Assembly (NCBI GenBank): GCA_021811085.1
Contig: JAJZPQ010000020.1
Location: forward strand, 1 to 58,799
Source: Pseudomonadota bacterium
Lineage (GTDB): Bacteria > Pseudomonadota > Gammaproteobacteria > Burkholderiales > SG8-39
DNA length: 58,799 nucleotides
Reading direction: 5' to 3'
Positions 17,359-24,651 of the stretch are shown here, piece by piece. Below the pieces are notes generated by a model, which saw only the letters and a list, made by a program, of their open reading frames with translations, ran no database searches and had not been told where the DNA came from. The position numbers and the translations under genes were made by a program. How positions within the stretch are numbered: position 1 is the stretch's first letter; every line of letters begins with the position of its first letter.

Positions 17359-18036
17359 ATGGCAAAAGCGTCGAAGGCGGTTGTACGATCGAAAGCGGCG
17401 CCTACGCCACCGGCCTCCCTGCACGTTTCATCGACGACTTGGCCTCGAGGGCGGCCGATCCATCGCATCCACCTGGTGCGCTACGCGGCGGACGGTTTCA
17501 ACCCTGGCAGGAAGGGCAACGCAAGATTCAGTCCTATCGTCAATGTTTCCGGCGCAGCTATTCCAACGCTATACGGAGGGAGTACGTTCGACTGCGCGGC
17601 CATGGAAACGGTATTCCACGACGTGCCGTTCGCCCCTGGGTTTAAGAGCTTCGACCAGCGCAAGTTGGTCGGTCAGATACGCTCGGTGCTGCTGTCGGCA
17701 ACGGATCTCGTGTTGGCGGACCTCAGTAACGTGGCGTTACGCAAACTCGGCGTGCCGCGGGCTCATTTGATCGATACCGAGAAGGATTGTTATCCGCAGA
17801 CCCGCAAGTGGGCTGAAGCGATCCATGCACGGGCCGCGAAGATCCAGGGCCTGTGCTGGACATCGCGTCAGGACGACCGGGCTCTGGCGATAGTTCTCTT
17901 CGGTGATCGAATCGCCGCCAAGACACTTATGCCGCACGGTAGTTCTCGGGCGCTTCTCAGCGACGCGAGCGCCTACGCTGAATTGCTAATCCTGGCCGAT
18001 CGCATTGGTGTAAGTGTCGTTGCGGGGAAATCTTGA
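17359..18036 (+). CDS. RES-domain toxin (NAD+-degrading)
   Basis: 225-aa RES-family protein. The family's three key features are visible: an early Arg-x-x-Phe-x-Pro segment (NARFSPI), the central STFDCAAMETVFHD with its catalytic Glu, and GLCWTSRQDDRALAIVLFGDR with the conserved Ser and Arg. RES toxins deplete cellular NAD+ by phosphorolysis or hydrolysis, stopping growth until the antitoxin is restored. ~35 residues of low-complexity N-terminal extension precede the domain. It is the last gene of the island before the attachment site, a common location for a toxin-antitoxin addiction module. Confidence 0.85.
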   Translation: MAKASKAVVRSKAAPTPPASLHVSSTTWPRGRPIHRIHLVRYAADGFNPGRKGNARFSPIVNVSGAAIPTLYGGSTFDCAAMETVFHDVPFAPGFKSFDQRKLVGQIRSVLLSATDLVLADLSNVALRKLGVPRAHLIDTEKDCYPQTRKWAEAIHARAAKIQGLCWTSRQDDRALAIVLFGDRIAAKTLMPHGSSRALLSDASAYAELLILADRIGVSVVAGKS

Positions 18037-18087
18037 AGCGGTGTCTCGGCCGGGCCAGGTGGCCTTGCGTCGAATTTGCGTTACATC

Positions 18088-18117
18088 GTTGAACACTGTT
18101 GAGCATCGTTGAGCAAA
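18088..18117 (+). repeat. Three tandem 10-bp repeats beside the attachment site
   Basis: GTTGAACACT, GTTGAGCATC and GTTGAGCAAA follow one another without gaps, sharing GTTGA-CA. They lie 63 nt inside the island from the tRNA fragment. Short direct repeats at this distance are how arm-type integrase or excisionase binding sites are usually arranged; the role is inferred. Confidence 0.45.
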
Positions 18118-18179
18118 TTGGCAGCGAACGCATGGACGTAACATGTTGATTGAAAACAGTTTCTAGCCAGAACATCTAA

Positions 18180-18225
<46 letters not shown>

Positions 18226-18233
18226 GACAAAGA

Positions 18234-18269
18234 ACGGGTTACAGACATTGAGCTGTAGCCCGTTTTTTT
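18234..18269 (+). terminator. Intrinsic terminator after the tRNA fragment
   Basis: ACGGGTTACA and TGTAGCCCGT form a 10-bp stem (with one mismatch) around a 10-nt loop, followed by seven T residues. It was presumably the terminator of the original tRNA-Pro gene. It also lies just beyond the end of the minus-strand hpf-like gene. Confidence 0.75.
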
Positions 18270-18299
18270 GTGCACCCCGGCCTTCGGCGTTGAATTGGC

Positions 18300-18854
18300 T
18301 CAGCCCCCGGGCGGGTGGTGCTTGCCCGCGCTCACGCGCGTCGCATGCTGACGGCCCTTGCCCGAGACGTCGGCGACGAATTGCACCTCGGCGCCGCTTT
18401 GCAGCCGGTCGAAAGCCTGGCCGACCACATTGTCGCTGCTGAAATAGAACTCGCTGCCGTCGGCGGTTTCGATGTAGCCGTAGCCCTCTTGCGCAAACAG
18501 GCGGCTCACTTTGCCGTGCCGCGGCGGCTCGTGCGTCTTGACGTCGCCGCGCTGGGTGCGCGCGACCTCTTCGAGTTGGCGACCTGCGGCGTTGAATGCG
18601 TCGCGCAGCGCCACGTAGATGTCTTCGTGATGGTCGCGATCGACGACCACTTCGTGACCGGGCACGCGCAGGTCCAGGCGCACGCTGAACTGCTTGCCTT
18701 GGTGGCGATGGCGATCGAGTTCTTCCACTACGACGTGGCAGCTCATGATGCGCGGATGAAATTCCTCCAGTTTGGCTGCCTTGGCGCGAATGCGCGCCTC
18801 TACTGCCTCGGACTGCGGGAAATTGCGGAATGTGATCTGTATAGGTAGTTGCAT
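18300..18854 (-). CDS. Ribosome hibernation factor (HPF/RaiA type) with cold-shock-like domain
   Basis: 184 aa from the ATG at 18854 (MQLPIQITFRNFPQSEAVEA); an upstream in-frame start at 18893 would add 13 residues not typical of the family. Residues 1-~105 form the HPF/RaiA (S30AE) domain that binds the 30S subunit and inactivates ribosomes in stasis. Residues ~118-180 resemble a cold-shock RNA-binding domain (HGKVSRLFAQEGYGYIETAD, then FYFSSDNV). The domain pairing suggests ribosome or mRNA protection under stress. A predicted FNR-type box lies ~107 nt upstream, at a distance fitting activation of a promoter near 18920. Confidence 0.85.
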   Translation of the reverse strand: MQLPIQITFRNFPQSEAVEARIRAKAAKLEEFHPRIMSCHVVVEELDRHRHQGKQFSVRLDLRVPGHEVVVDRDHHEDIYVALRDAFNAAGRQLEEVARTQRGDVKTHEPPRHGKVSRLFAQEGYGYIETADGSEFYFSSDNVVGQAFDRLQSGAEVQFVADVSGKGRQHATRVSAGKHHPPGG

Positions 18855-18954
18855 GGAGGTCGGTTCCTGATAGCGTTGTCCGCGGACGCGCACCTAGCCG
18901 GGAACCCCGACCGGCACGCCCGCTTTAACCATGCGCCTTCTGGCGCCGCTGCAA

Positions 18955-18968
18955 TTGATTTCCGTCAA
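18955..18968 (-). promoter_or_regulatory. FNR/Anr-type box upstream of the hibernation-factor gene
   Basis: TTGAT-TTCC-GTCAA matches 9 of 10 fixed positions of the FNR consensus TTGAT-N4-ATCAA, within a longer perfect AATTGA-N6-TCAATT repeat. For the minus-strand gene a start ~42 nt downstream falls near 18920, with a modest -10-like TTAAAG there. The rest of the stretch 18855-19233, which has no gene on either strand that I can support, holds nothing else I recognise. Confidence 0.5.
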
Positions 18969-19233
18969 TTACCGTGGATTTCGGAAAATGGGTCCGGCTC
19001 GCGCGGCGCGCTGGCTGCCATCGTGTATGATATTTGGCCGGCTAGACATAGGCGTCACGCGGTCCTTGAAGTGAACAGAGTGCCGAGCACAGTGACCCAG
19101 CGCGGCGACCCGCCAATACGGCGCAGAGCCCTGGCAGTTGCAGCCGGCTACCGGTTGATGCGCAGAATCCTTGCAGGCTTCCGCGATACGAGTACCGGGG
19201 CAGCCTAAAATGACAGGAGAAAGAGGAATCAAT

Positions 19234-19656
19234 TTGGATGAGAATGAATTAGAGATTGAGTGGAAGGATTTCCTGGCCGTTGGCGTACCCGAGATGGATG
19301 CTGAGCATCGCAAGTTCATTACGCGGGTGAACGAGCTCGATCTGGCCATTGTCGCGGCGAAGGACAAGGCGACCGTCAGGCAGGCCATGGACTTGATGCT
19401 GTCCGAAGCTGCGAATCACTTCAAACACGAAGAGGAACTACTGGCGGAATGGAAATATCCGCACGCGGCGGCGCACGCGGCCAAACATGCTGCACTATGG
19501 ACGCAGTTTGGCGGCCTGCTCAGGGAATTTGAGCAGGCCGAATTCAGCTTCGTCTGGGCGGTGAAGGGATTGAAGGTCAAACAGCTGCTGGTAGCGCACT
19601 TATTGAAGGAAGACCTGACATACCGGGACTATTTGCAGTCACGGTCACGACAGTGA
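19234..19656 (+). CDS. Bacteriohemerythrin 1
   Basis: 140-aa single-domain hemerythrin. The diiron ligands are visible in order: H of MDAEHRKF, H and E of HFKHEEELL, the histidines of HAAAHAAKHAALW, and H/D of HLLKEDLTYRDYL. Hemerythrins bind O2 reversibly, serving as oxygen carriers or sensors in microaerobic bacteria. I chose TTG 19234 because AGAGGA lies 6 nt upstream and because the paralogue at 22207 starts the same way; an ATG at 19210 is the alternative. Identity to the paralogue is high across the whole length, so the two arose by duplication. Confidence 0.88.
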   Translation: MDENELEIEWKDFLAVGVPEMDAEHRKFITRVNELDLAIVAAKDKATVRQAMDLMLSEAANHFKHEEELLAEWKYPHAAAHAAKHAALWTQFGGLLREFEQAEFSFVWAVKGLKVKQLLVAHLLKEDLTYRDYLQSRSRQ

Positions 19657-19769
19657 TAATTGCTGGAGTGACCTCGGTCGACACCACTGGCGAGCGTGCG
19701 GCGTGGGCGTGCGTGGTGGCCGCGAAATCTCAGCAATGAATCCGGTCGCAAGAGCAATCGACAGTCGCC

Positions 19770-21038
19770 GTGGCACCTGGCACGACTGTTCGCAAATTGG
19801 CGGAGGCTGACATTTTCAGGCGCGCGCAATGTGCTATCCGGCGTAAGCCGCAAAACCTGGTTTTCGCCGCGGTCGCGCTTGCGCTGATCGCCATCACCGG
19901 GCTTGCGCTCGACTTCAGCGCATTCGCCATCGGCGGGGCGATGGCGGGAAATATCCTGCTCCTGCTCGTTGTCGCGCTTGGCGCTCGCGGCGACACGGAC
20001 GCGGACCCCGTGCACAGCAGCGGGGAGCGCCAAGGCAGTGCACACGGCGCCGCCAATCCGGTGCTGCTCGACGACATGAGCAGGCTGCTGCAGTCCAGCA
20101 TCGATTACGCCGACGCCTATCAGGTGGTGCAGCGCTGCGCCGCTGGATTGTTCGCCGGCTGCAGCGGTGCGCTCTATCTCGCCGAAGCGCCCGGCGGTCC
20201 GCTCGATCTCAAGCAAGAGTGGGGAAAGCCCGCAGGCGGCAGCAGCCAATTTGCAGCGGCGGATTGCTGGGCGCTACGCCGCGGTGAAGCCTATCTGGCC
20301 GCGGGCGCGTCGGATATCTCCTGCCGCCACATGCGCGAGCCGAGGCAAGCGCACAGCCTGTGCGTGCCGATCATGGCGCAAGGTTCTGCCCTGGGCATCC
20401 TGTTGCTTGAAGATGCGTCGCAATCCGCGGCGCTCGCCTCCATGCGCCCGCTGGCAAAGAATTTCGCCGGCCAGATCGGCCTCGCGCTGGCCAATATGAA
20501 GTTGCAGGAAACGCTGCGCAATCTGTCGGTACGCGACCCGCTCACCGGTTTGTTCAATCGCCGCTACATGGAGGAATCGCTGACGCGGGAGATCTCGGCT
20601 GCGCGGCGCAAGAGCCGGCCGCTGGGGGTCGCGATTTGCGACCTGAATCAGTTCACGCGCTTCAACGAGACCTACGGGCGCGATGCCGGGGACTACGCCT
20701 TGCGCGAAATTGCGCAACTGATCAATAAGCACATACGCGCGAGCGACATCGCCTGCCGTTACGGCAAAGATGAAATCGCGCTGATCTTTCCGGAGGCGCC
20801 GCTCGAGGGGGTCGTCATGCGCACCAACCAATTGCGCGAGGCGATTGTCGCGCTCGACCTGGAACATTTCGGGCGCCGGCTGGAAAGAATATCCGCATCC
20901 TTCGGCGTTGCCCTGTTTCCGCATCACGGCACCACGTCAGGCGAACTGCTGCAGCAGGCCACGCTCGCCCTCACCAGCGCGAGGGAATTCGGCAACAATC
21001 GGGTGCAGGTCGCAAGCGCCGGCAAAGCGCCAGCGTAG
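19770..21038 (+). CDS. Membrane-anchored GAF-GGDEF protein with degenerate GGDEF signature
   Basis: 422 aa from a GTG. Two hydrophobic segments near residues 30-70 (LVFAAVALALIAITGLALDF and GNILLLLVVALGA) form a membrane hairpin. A GAF-like domain follows (~105-245) and then a diguanylate cyclase fold (from RDPLTGLFNRRYMEESL). The metal-binding DLNQF and FNETYG are kept, but the signature reads YGKDEI in place of GGDEF, with Lys for the second Gly and Ile for Phe. Diguanylate cyclase activity is therefore doubtful; it may be a receptor or regulator. It ends directly against the convergent RIO kinase gene (no gap). Confidence 0.82.
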   Translation: MAPGTTVRKLAEADIFRRAQCAIRRKPQNLVFAAVALALIAITGLALDFSAFAIGGAMAGNILLLLVVALGARGDTDADPVHSSGERQGSAHGAANPVLLDDMSRLLQSSIDYADAYQVVQRCAAGLFAGCSGALYLAEAPGGPLDLKQEWGKPAGGSSQFAAADCWALRRGEAYLAAGASDISCRHMREPRQAHSLCVPIMAQGSALGILLLEDASQSAALASMRPLAKNFAGQIGLALANMKLQETLRNLSVRDPLTGLFNRRYMEESLTREISAARRKSRPLGVAICDLNQFTRFNETYGRDAGDYALREIAQLINKHIRASDIACRYGKDEIALIFPEAPLEGVVMRTNQLREAIVALDLEHFGRRLERISASFGVALFPHHGTTSGELLQQATLALTSAREFGNNRVQVASAGKAPA

Positions 21039-21890
21039 TTATTGCTGCAGCGCCTGCTTGCGCGCCCGGCGCGCGGCGTCCTCTTTTGCCGCGTCGTCGA
21101 TTTCGCGCAGGATGCCGCCGACGTCGGCCAGCTTTTCGTTGCGGGCGAAGCTGCCGCTCAGCGCAATCTCCGGGTGCAGCTTGCCGCTCGCGTAGATGGA
21201 CCAGATTTCCTTGCCGTAGTCGGTGCGGCGCAGCTCCGGGGCGAAGCGGCCGAAGTAGGCAGTCAGATTTTCAATGTCGCGCTCGAGCAGGGCGCCGGCA
21301 CTGTTGTTGCCCGCGGCGTCCACGGCCTGGGGCAGGTCGATGATGACGGGACCGTCGGCGCCTACCAGCACGTTGTATTCGGACAGGTCTCCGTGGACGA
21401 TGCCGGCGCAGAGCATGCGCACGACCTGCCGCACCAGCGTCTGGTGATAGTCGCGCGCGATCGCTTCGCTCAGCGCGAGATCGTTGAGCCTCGGTGCCGC
21501 ATTGCCGCTTTCATCGGTTACCAGTTCCATCAGCAGTACACCCTCGAGGAAATTGTACGGCCGCGGAACGCGCACTCCGGCTGCGGCGAGGCGGTGCAGC
21601 GCGTCCACTTCGGCGCTTTGCCAGGCCTGTTCCTGCTCCCGGCGCCCATAGCGGGAACCCTTATCCATGGCGCGCGCACGCCGGCTGTTCTTCACTTTGC
21701 GGCCTTCGGTGTACTGCACGCTCTGGCGGAAGCTGCGCTTTGCGGTCTCCTTGTATACCTTCGCGCAACGGACATGCTCGCCGCAGCGGACTACGTACAC
21801 CTCGGCCTCCTTGCCGCTCATGAGCTGGCGCAGGACCTCGTCGATGAGGCCTTCTTCGATCAGCGGCTGGATTCTTTTCGGAGTTTTCAT
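21039..21890 (-). CDS. RIO1-family atypical serine kinase
   Basis: 283 aa from ATG 21890, which has AAAGG 5 nt upstream. RIO-kinase features: the nucleotide-binding segment with catalytic Lys (EVYVVRCGEHVRCAKVY), the loop GIVHGDLSEYNVLV with the catalytic Asp and Asn, and the metal-binding Asp in VIIDLPQAVD. RIO proteins are atypical Ser/Thr kinases; in bacteria their substrates are mostly unknown, and archaeal/eukaryotic members act in ribosome maturation. The N-terminal KTPKRIQPLIEEGLIDEVLRQL helix is typical of the bacterial subgroup. Substrate cannot be inferred here. Confidence 0.88.
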   Translation of the reverse strand: MKTPKRIQPLIEEGLIDEVLRQLMSGKEAEVYVVRCGEHVRCAKVYKETAKRSFRQSVQYTEGRKVKNSRRARAMDKGSRYGRREQEQAWQSAEVDALHRLAAAGVRVPRPYNFLEGVLLMELVTDESGNAAPRLNDLALSEAIARDYHQTLVRQVVRMLCAGIVHGDLSEYNVLVGADGPVIIDLPQAVDAAGNNSAGALLERDIENLTAYFGRFAPELRRTDYGKEIWSIYASGKLHPEIALSGSFARNEKLADVGGILREIDDAAKEDAARRARKQALQQ

Positions 21891-22117
21891 GGCGCCTTTC
21901 TGCGCTTGAGCGCTCGGTGACGGCGCGCACAGGCGCATCTTACGCTAGGCGCGCGCTGCTTTGTGTCCGCGCCGGCACCAATGCAAGGCGTAGCGGCTGG
22001 AGCGGTGCATGAACGCACGCCGGCCGGGTCGCGAACGCAATCAGGGCATACCGTGATCGGCGGAACTCTGTGCTGCGCGTTACACGATTGTCTGGCGCGT
22101 GCGCGAATACGCGAACC

Positions 22118-22131
22118 TTGATTCAGGTCAA
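22118..22131 (+). promoter_or_regulatory. FNR/Anr-type box upstream of hemerythrin 2
   Basis: TTGAT-TCAG-GTCAA has the same half-sites as the box at 18955. Its centre is 82 nt before the hemerythrin start, so activation at -41.5 would place the transcript start near 22166; the -10 there is weak, as in activator-dependent promoters. The remaining gene-free sequence 21891-22206 shows only this box and the palindrome at 22170. Confidence 0.5.
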
Positions 22132-22169
22132 ATGTTGCGGCGGCGGATACGGCAGGATTCGAATTCGCA

Positions 22170-22183
22170 GTCACGGCCGTGAC
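22170..22183. promoter_or_regulatory. 14-bp perfect palindrome in the hemerythrin 2 leader
   Basis: GTCACGGCCGTGAC is a perfect palindrome located 24 nt before the TTG start, at or just after the predicted transcript start. It could be an operator or simply a small hairpin next to the ribosome site. Confidence 0.35.
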
Positions 22184-22206
22184 GCAGTCAAGAGGGGGGG
22201 AGCTTC

Positions 22207-22632
22207 TTGGAAAAGAGCGAATGGGAAATTGCCTGGAGCAATTTCCTGAGCGTCGGCGTTGCCGAGATGGACGAAGAACACCGGCAATTCATCGCGCGCG
22301 TGAACGAGCTGAATCAGGCCATCCTCGAATCCGAGGATAAAGCGACGGTGACGCGCGCGATGGAGCTCATGCTGGCGGAAGCCGCGCATCACTTTGCGCA
22401 CGAAGAGGAACTGCTCGCGCGCTGGCAGTATCCGGGAGCCGCAGCGCACAGCGCTGGTCATGCGCAGCTCATGCTGCAGTTCGAACGCATGATGAAAGAA
22501 TTCGAGCAGGCCGACATCAGCTTCGTTTGGGCACTCAAAGGGCTGCGCATTAAACAACTGCTGGTCGAACATCTGCTGAAAGAGGACATGAAGTACCGCG
22601 ATTTTCTGCGCAAGCAGGGAAGTCCGGGCTAG
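22207..22632 (+). CDS. Bacteriohemerythrin 2
   Basis: 141-aa paralogue of the protein at 19234. Ligands: H of MDEEHRQF, HFAHEEELL, HSAGHAQLML and HLLKEDMKYRDFL. It starts at TTG with a strong purine-rich site (GGGGGGAG) ending ~4 nt upstream; no ATG fits better. Same proposed oxygen-binding role. An FNR-type box lies upstream and a minus-strand sRNA terminator immediately downstream. Confidence 0.88.
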   Translation: MEKSEWEIAWSNFLSVGVAEMDEEHRQFIARVNELNQAILESEDKATVTRAMELMLAEAAHHFAHEEELLARWQYPGAAAHSAGHAQLMLQFERMMKEFEQADISFVWALKGLRIKQLLVEHLLKEDMKYRDFLRKQGSPG

Positions 22633-22645
22633 CTGGCGACAGCAC

Positions 22646-22724
22646 AAAAAAAAACCGGTGGCGCTTTTTGAAACGCCACCGGCTTGAAGACGGGATTCCA
22701 AAGGAGGAGGAGGAGAAACCCCGC
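22646..22724 (-). ncRNA. Predicted ~79-nt sRNA with CU-rich anti-Shine-Dalgarno stretch
   Basis: On the minus strand a well-spaced promoter (22731-22759) is followed by an RNA with the single-stranded stretch UUUCUCCUCCUCCUCCUUU (22701-22717, complementary to ribosome-binding sites) and then a 9-bp GC hairpin (CCGGTGGCG/CGCCACCGG) with nine T residues: a textbook Rho-independent terminator for this strand and not for the plus strand. This is the architecture of trans-acting sRNAs that block translation through anti-SD motifs. No open frame on either strand here looks like a real protein. I do not recognise a named Rfam family. Confidence 0.7.
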
Positions 22725-22730
22725 AAACAC

Positions 22731-22759
22731 ATAGTACCTCAAACGATGGTGCAATGCAA
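22731..22759 (-). promoter_or_regulatory. Promoter of the predicted sRNA
   Basis: Minus-strand TTGCAT (22754-22759) and TACTAT (22731-22736) are separated by exactly 17 nt; each differs from the sigma-70 consensus by only two bases. The start would be near 22724. Confidence 0.6.
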
Positions 22760-22803
22760 CAGTATTTTTTCGTACGCAGTATCCACTTCCTGGTTTTCTC
22801 ATC

Positions 22804-22832
22804 TGTTTTTCTGATGTTAACCATCATATAAT
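22804..22832 (+). promoter_or_regulatory. Promoter and operator-like repeat before the GNAT gene
   Basis: A perfect TATAAT (22827-22832) is preceded, within the spacer, by the near-palindrome TGATG-TTAAC-CATCA (22812-22826); the -35 (TGTTTT) is poor. The arrangement suggests a regulated promoter with a ~65-nt leader. Confidence 0.5.
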
Positions 22833-22903
22833 ACGTTATGGTGCGTCGCATCAATATGTTATATGTAGCGGCTAAGAGCGGTTAGCAGCGAAATATCGAA
22901 TTG

Positions 22904-23503
22904 ATGATCATCAGGCCACTGACAGTATTCGAGCGGGAGGCCGTCAAAACCTTCTACCTCGCGCTTTCGCCAGAGGACCGGCGCAAGCGCTTCTGCTGTA
23001 CTCTCTCCGATGACACGATTTCCGGCTATGTCGACCGGCTGAATTTCGTCAGGGACACGGTTCTGGGTGCGTTCGATGAGCGTGCGCGCATGATGGGACT
23101 GGCCGAACTCGTGCGCGGTCCCGTAGCGAGCGAAATGGCGTTCTCGGTTCGGCCGGACAAGCGCGGTCAGAAAATAGGCACCAGGCTGATTGAAAGATTG
23201 ATCCTGCGTGCGAGGATGTGCGGCGTCAGGAAAGTGTTTGTGATGTTCCTGTCGGACAACACCCCGATGCGGCGCATGGCTACGCGTGCAGGGATGGCGC
23301 TTAGTTCGGCCGACGGCGAGGCCCATGCGCAGCTGGAACTTGCGCCACCCAGCGCGCAAGAACTGGCGCAATGGTTCTTCGAGGAAAGCCTGTCCCATAG
23401 CGGCTATTTTGGAACACTGGGAATGGTCCACTGGGGCTCGCTTGTAACCCAGTCCGAAACCGCCGCGCTGCAGCCGCTCAAGGTCCCTGCCGCCGCAGCC
23501 TGA
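22904..23503 (+). CDS. GNAT-family N-acetyltransferase
   Basis: 199 aa from ATG 22904 (a TTG directly before it is an alternative). The acetyl-CoA-binding segment is clear: VRPDKRGQKIGTRLIERLI, matching the R/Q-x-x-G-x-G/A loop, followed by the FVMFLSDNTPMRRMATRAGM segment. The N-terminal SPEDRRKRFCCTLSD and sequence style resemble the GNAT domains found alone or attached to acyl-CoA synthetase-like protein acetyltransferases. Substrate unknown; protein lysine acetylation is one possibility. Confidence 0.8.
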   Translation: MIIRPLTVFEREAVKTFYLALSPEDRRKRFCCTLSDDTISGYVDRLNFVRDTVLGAFDERARMMGLAELVRGPVASEMAFSVRPDKRGQKIGTRLIERLILRARMCGVRKVFVMFLSDNTPMRRMATRAGMALSSADGEAHAQLELAPPSAQELAQWFFEESLSHSGYFGTLGMVHWGSLVTQSETAALQPLKVPAAAA

Positions 23504-23543
23504 GCAGCAGCGCCCGCGATGCGCGCAGCAATCCGCCTGGATG

Positions 23544-23557
23544 TTGCGCAATGTCAA
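23544..23557 (+). promoter_or_regulatory. Possible FNR/Anr-type box before the DksA/TraR-type gene
   Basis: TTGCG-CAAT-GTCAA matches 7 of 10 fixed positions of the FNR consensus and shares the GTCAA half-site of the two better boxes. Its centre is ~42 nt before a plausible start near 23592, with AGAATA as -10. On its own it would be weak; the recurrence in neighbouring promoters gives it some weight. Confidence 0.35.
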
Positions 23558-23628
23558 GCTGACGGAATCGGGGTGCGGACAGAATAACCAACGATTCCCG
23601 AACGCATAGGCGCAAGGAGGAACAGATC

Positions 23629-24024
23629 GTGGCCCTCACCAAAACCCAGATCTCCAAGCTCGCGCGCGAGCTCGAGCGGCAATATAAATCGCTGCTGGAG
23701 GAAGTGCGGGATGCGCTGGAGGCGAGCGCAAATCAACAGTATATTGAGTTGATCGACCGTGCACCTGCCGACAGCGGGGATCAGGCGACCGGCGATGCAC
23801 TGGCCGATCTCAATCTTGCGATCATCGACCGGCATGTGCAGGAAATGCGCGACATCGAGGCTGCCAGGGTGCGCATCGAAGAAGGTCGCTTCGGCAGCTG
23901 CATCGATTGCGGCGGCGACGTCGGATTCGAACGCTTGCGCGCCTACCCGACTGCGAAGCGCTGTCTCGGCTGCCAGCAGCAGCACGAGAAAACCTACGCC
24001 CACGAGGGCAATCCCACTCTCTGA
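23629..24024 (+). CDS. DksA/TraR-family zinc-finger protein
   Basis: 131 aa, GTG start with AAGGAGG 7 nt upstream. A helical N-terminal hairpin (LARELERQYKSLLEEVRDALE) precedes the C4 zinc finger CIDC-x17-CLGC. Proteins of this family enter the RNA polymerase secondary channel and adjust transcription in stress. The coiled-coil tip lacks an obvious DxxDxA: the nearest residues read DALADLNLAIID, so full DksA activity is not certain. It is shorter than E. coli DksA (151 aa) and belongs with the stress-linked homologues. Confidence 0.85.
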   Translation: MALTKTQISKLARELERQYKSLLEEVRDALEASANQQYIELIDRAPADSGDQATGDALADLNLAIIDRHVQEMRDIEAARVRIEEGRFGSCIDCGGDVGFERLRAYPTAKRCLGCQQQHEKTYAHEGNPTL

Positions 24025-24054
24025 GCTCTGGCCGAGGCTGCGCGGCCGTCGCTT

Positions 24055-24068
24055 TTGACGGAAATCAT
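24055..24068 (+). promoter_or_regulatory. Possible FNR/Anr-type box before the BCAM0308-family gene
   Basis: TTGAC-GGAA-ATCAT matches 8 of 10 fixed FNR positions. A -10 (TATGTT, 24091-24096) lies at the distance expected for a start near 24103, about 42 nt from the box centre, with a ~54-nt leader. Confidence 0.45.
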
Positions 24069-24156
24069 ATCGGCCGCTCAAGGACCGGGTATGTTTGCTT
24101 TAGAACCCGCCGCGACACTTGAGGCGGAAAATATCCGAAGCGACGAGAGGTCAATC

Positions 24157-24651
24157 ATGAAAGGTCATCGCAGGGAATTCGAGCCGATCGGCAGGGAGCA
24201 GCTGTTGCAGGAGCTGGTGCACGACAGCTACAAAGCGGGGCACAAGCTGCCCGAGCCGACGCTCTGTCCGGATTGCGGCGCCGTGTTCCAAGTCGGCCGC
24301 TGGGTCTGGGGCACCGCACCGGCGGGGGCGCACGAGGCGAGGTGTCCGGCGTGCCATCGCATCCACGACAAATATCCCGCGGGCTTCGTGATGTTGAAAG
24401 GTGCGTTCCTGCAGCAGCATCGCGACGAAATCCTGCACTTGATGAGAAACCACGAGGCGAAGGAAAAGGCGGAACATCCGCTGCAGCGAATCATGGATAT
24501 CGTCGATAGCGCCGATGGCATCCTGGCTACGACTACCGATGCCCATCTTGCGCACGACATCGCGCACGCGCTGCACAAGGCCTACAAGGGCGAACTCGAG
24601 TTTCATTACAACAAGGAAGACAATCTGCTGCGCGCGACCTGGGCCCGCTGA
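24157..24651 (+). CDS. BCAM0308-family zinc-ribbon protein
   Basis: 164 aa from ATG 24157, with GAGAGG ~7 nt upstream (an earlier frame start at 24055 would overlap the predicted promoter). A zinc-ribbon-like pair of CxxC motifs is visible: CPDCGAVFQVGRWVWG and CPACHRIHDKYPAGF. The rest is mixed alpha/beta, ending in a DIAHALHKAYKGELEFHYNKE section. The family is named after a Burkholderia cenocepacia gene that lies in the low-oxygen-activated (lxa) locus described in that species. Molecular function unknown. Confidence 0.8.
   Translation: MKGHRREFEPIGREQLLQELVHDSYKAGHKLPEPTLCPDCGAVFQVGRWVWGTAPAGAHEARCPACHRIHDKYPAGFVMLKGAFLQQHRDEILHLMRNHEAKEKAEHPLQRIMDIVDSADGILATTTDAHLAHDIAHALHKAYKGELEFHYNKEDNLLRATWAR

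Noticed and set aside
18849-19208. 119-codon plus-strand frame upstream of hemerythrin 1
   Set aside because: No recognisable motif, no ribosome site, and it covers the FNR-like box region.
22171-22854. 227-codon minus-strand frame over hemerythrin 2 and the sRNA
   Set aside because: It is antisense to a conserved hemerythrin and runs through a promoter and a terminator; no ribosome site fits.
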